Shown here piece after piece: positions 6,206-7,891 of a stretch of 7,891 nt of DNA (its first letter is position 1; each line of letters starts with the position of its first letter). A program made the position numbers and the translations under genes. The notes beneath the pieces are model-generated. The model searched no databases, was not told the DNA's origin, and saw nothing but the letters and a program-made list of their open reading frames with translations. Source of the stretch: Bacillota bacterium (lineage in GTDB: Bacteria > Bacillota > Clostridia > Lachnospirales > Lachnospiraceae); NCBI GenBank assembly GCA_023428885.1, contig JAEYWQ010000374.1, forward strand, positions 1 to 7,891, in the 5' to 3' direction.

Positions 6206-7891
6206 TTACATCTTAAACTTATTAATAAGACTTTGTAGATTCTGAGCCAATGTTGCCAATCCTTCACTAGCTAAAGCAATTTCTTGAACTGAGGCTGTCT
6301 GTTCTTCCATAGTGGAAGCCACTTCCTCGGTTGCAGCTGAATTCTCTTCTGCAATGGAAGAAAGATTTTGAATCGTATCTACGATTTCATTCTTCACCCG
6401 ATCCATTTCAGCTCCAGTGATGTTCAAGTGTGCAACTGCTTCTTCAGCTTCTTTCATTGCTTCTGCAATTGCCAAATAGCTGTTTTTATTTCTCTTAACA
6501 CTTTCTGTTTGCTCTTGGATCACTTGAATCATCGCTTCAATTGTACTTACAGTCTCATGAGAGTTTTCTTGTAAGATATAAATCATTTCATAGATATCTT
6601 TTGTGGAATTTGCAGACTGTTCTGCAAGTTTACGGATTTCTTCTGCAACTACAGCGAAGCCTTTTCCTGCTTCTCCAGCTCTTGCCGCTTCAATAGCTGC
6701 ATTCAATGCCAATAAATTAGTTTGTGATGCAATTTCTGAAATTACATTACTAGCTTTTTCAATACGATTTGAACTTTCATTGGTTTTTAAAATTACTGCC
6801 TGAATACTGTTCGATGCTTCGATATTTTCATTATTCTTCTTAGATAAATATTCTACTTCTTTCATACCATCTTTTAATACTTTAACAACTTTTGAAGTAG
6901 CTTCATTCAATCCCTGAATATAATCTTGATCTTTCTCTATTGCATTACCAAGAATTTCTGCTTTTGTGGATCCTTGTTCAGTCGCCAATGCCTGTTCAGA
7001 AGCACCTTTTGCAATCTCTTCCACAGTAATAGAAACTTCTTTTGCAGAATTTGCAGATTGCATGGAAGTAGCTGTTAACTCTTCTGATGTGGCTGCTAAT
7101 TGTTCAGAAGAATTGTTAATCTCTTTCATAATCGACCGCAAATTATTCATGATTTCTTGTAATGCTCTAGATAATATACCAATTTCATCTTTCTTTTTCA
7201 AGTATTTTGCTGCAACATCTTGAGAAATATCCAAGTCTGCCATTCTTTTAGCATTTTTTACAATAGCTTCCACTGGTTTAACAATGTTTGAACCAATCAA
7301 AAATGTAATCACGATACAGCAAATAATTATGACAATTCCAACCCCAGTGATTTTAGTGACTAAGGATACGGATGCTTCCAACATCTCATTCTCATCTGCC
7401 GAAATTACAAATATCCAATCGGTCCCTTCAATTGCTGAGAATCCAGCATAATAATCTCCATTATAAGAATAGTTTGACACTCCGTTTTTCTCTGCTATCA
7501 TTTTTTCAATTAGCGTAGCTAGTGATGTTAAACTAGGATCTTCCTCTACTTCTTTGGCTGGCGTAAACTGAGACAGCACATATTCGCGATTAGGATGAGC
7601 TATTATCGTTCCTTGTTCGCTGATTATGTAACCATAGCCTTTTTCACCCAATCCTGTACCATCTACCATCTCACTTAAGGTCAGGGCATCTTCACGTGCA
7701 ATCAAGGCACCTACCACACGTCCGTTTCGATTTATTGGTGTTGCAACCATAATTACAGGTTCTCCTGTTACCTTACTAATTAACACATCTGAAATTGTAG
7801 TTTCTCCACTCAATGCCTTTTGAATATATTCACGCTCAGCTAAATTACTGTCTGAACCATCAGAATATTTAGCATTACCTTCCATATCCAC
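6206..7891 (-). CDS. Methyl-accepting chemotaxis protein with dCache sensor (5' part missing)
   Basis: The last 561 codons of a transmembrane chemoreceptor; the first visible codon (GTG at 7891) is internal and the true start lies beyond the right edge. Numbered from that codon, residues 1-170 are the end of an extracellular dCache-type sensor (SDVLISKVTGEPV, then GYGYIISEQGTIIAHPN), 181-200 are the second membrane helix (GVGIVIIICCIVITFLIG), and 201-255 are a HAMP linker (Pro206, DEIG 235-238). The signalling domain fills the rest, with the conserved hairpin tip near 386-426 (ASQTNLLALNAAIEAARAGE, 388-407), which contacts CheA/CheW. Glu/Gln-rich stretches about 266-310 and 515-538 (TEEVAS, TMEEQTAS) are candidate methylation helices. 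The protein ends LINKFKM, with no NWETF-like pentapeptide tether for CheR/CheB. The ligand cannot be named because the distal half of the sensor is out of view. It probably heads a unit with the PAS-GGDEF-EAL gene. Confidence 0.95.
   Translation of the reverse strand: MDMEGNAKYSDGSDSNLAEREYIQKALSGETTISDVLISKVTGEPVIMVATPINRNGRVVGALIAREDALTLSEMVDGTGLGEKGYGYIISEQGTIIAHPNREYVLSQFTPAKEVEEDPSLTSLATLIEKMIAEKNGVSNYSYNGDYYAGFSAIEGTDWIFVISADENEMLEASVSLVTKITGVGIVIIICCIVITFLIGSNIVKPVEAIVKNAKRMADLDISQDVAAKYLKKKDEIGILSRALQEIMNNLRSIMKEINNSSEQLAATSEELTATSMQSANSAKEVSITVEEIAKGASEQALATEQGSTKAEILGNAIEKDQDYIQGLNEATSKVVKVLKDGMKEVEYLSKKNNENIEASNSIQAVILKTNESSNRIEKASNVISEIASQTNLLALNAAIEAARAGEAGKGFAVVAEEIRKLAEQSANSTKDIYEMIYILQENSHETVSTIEAMIQVIQEQTESVKRNKNSYLAIAEAMKEAEEAVAHLNITGAEMDRVKNEIVDTIQNLSSIAEENSAATEEVASTMEEQTASVQEIALASEGLATLAQNLQSLINKFKM

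Noticed and set aside
6203..6229. Short hairpin AGTTTA/TAAACT over the chemoreceptor stop codon and palindrome CTTATTAATAAG, considered as a terminator or operator between the two genes
   Set aside because: The stem is only six AT-rich pairs with no following T run on the minus strand, and the palindrome is within coding codons; the downstream gene is still best read as co-transcribed.
6966..7223. 85-codon plus-strand frame, and similar ones at 6368-6574 and 6603-6803, inside the chemoreceptor gene
   Set aside because: They are reverse-strand shadows of the repetitive Glu/Ala/Ser-rich coiled-coil codons of the receptor.

Overview
The window is AT-rich, densely coded DNA. It holds five protein-coding genes in three transcription units and no RNA gene, mobile element or CRISPR array that I can recognise. 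The low GC content, strong GGAGG-type ribosome binding sites and gene mix (secreted SH3-NlpC/P60 hydrolase, TldD/TldE pair, dCache chemoreceptor, PAS-GGDEF-EAL protein) point to a motile Gram-positive Clostridia. A Lachnospiraceae member such as the Lachnoclostridium phytofermentans group is plausible. That assignment is inference from gene style, not a database match.

Layout, left to right. (1) Positions 26-1102, minus strand: a secreted peptidoglycan hydrolase with a signal peptide, two bacterial SH3 domains and a C-terminal NlpC/P60 cysteine peptidase. It is read from a promoter that matches the vegetative sigma-factor consensus exactly. (2) Positions 1103-1424: a 322-base divergent intergenic region with that promoter and a weaker candidate for the rightward unit. 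(3) Positions 1425-4182, plus strand: a two-gene operon for the two subunits of a TldD/TldE (PmbA) metalloprotease. TldD keeps the HExxxH motif and the C-terminal Cys. TldE has lost all three metal ligands, as expected for the non-catalytic partner. (4) Positions 4183-4323: a convergent intergenic region dominated by a long two-part hairpin that probably terminates transcription from both sides. (5) Positions 7891 to 4324, minus strand: a two-gene unit with a methyl-accepting chemotaxis protein (its start lies beyond the right edge) followed 46 bases later by a soluble PAS-GGDEF-EAL protein. All expected EAL catalytic residues are present. The GGDEF motif is changed to EGDEF and the RxxD inhibitory site is absent, so net c-di-GMP hydrolysis is the most likely output.

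The three units do not form an obvious single pathway. The clearest functional links are the TldD-TldE heterodimer and the pairing of a chemoreceptor with a c-di-GMP enzyme, which suggests the same stimulus may affect both swimming direction and the motile/sessile switch. I found no peptide substrate gene beside tldD/tldE and nothing that amounts to a new defence or mobile system. The window looks like ordinary chromosomal core/accessory sequence with a few details worth checking.
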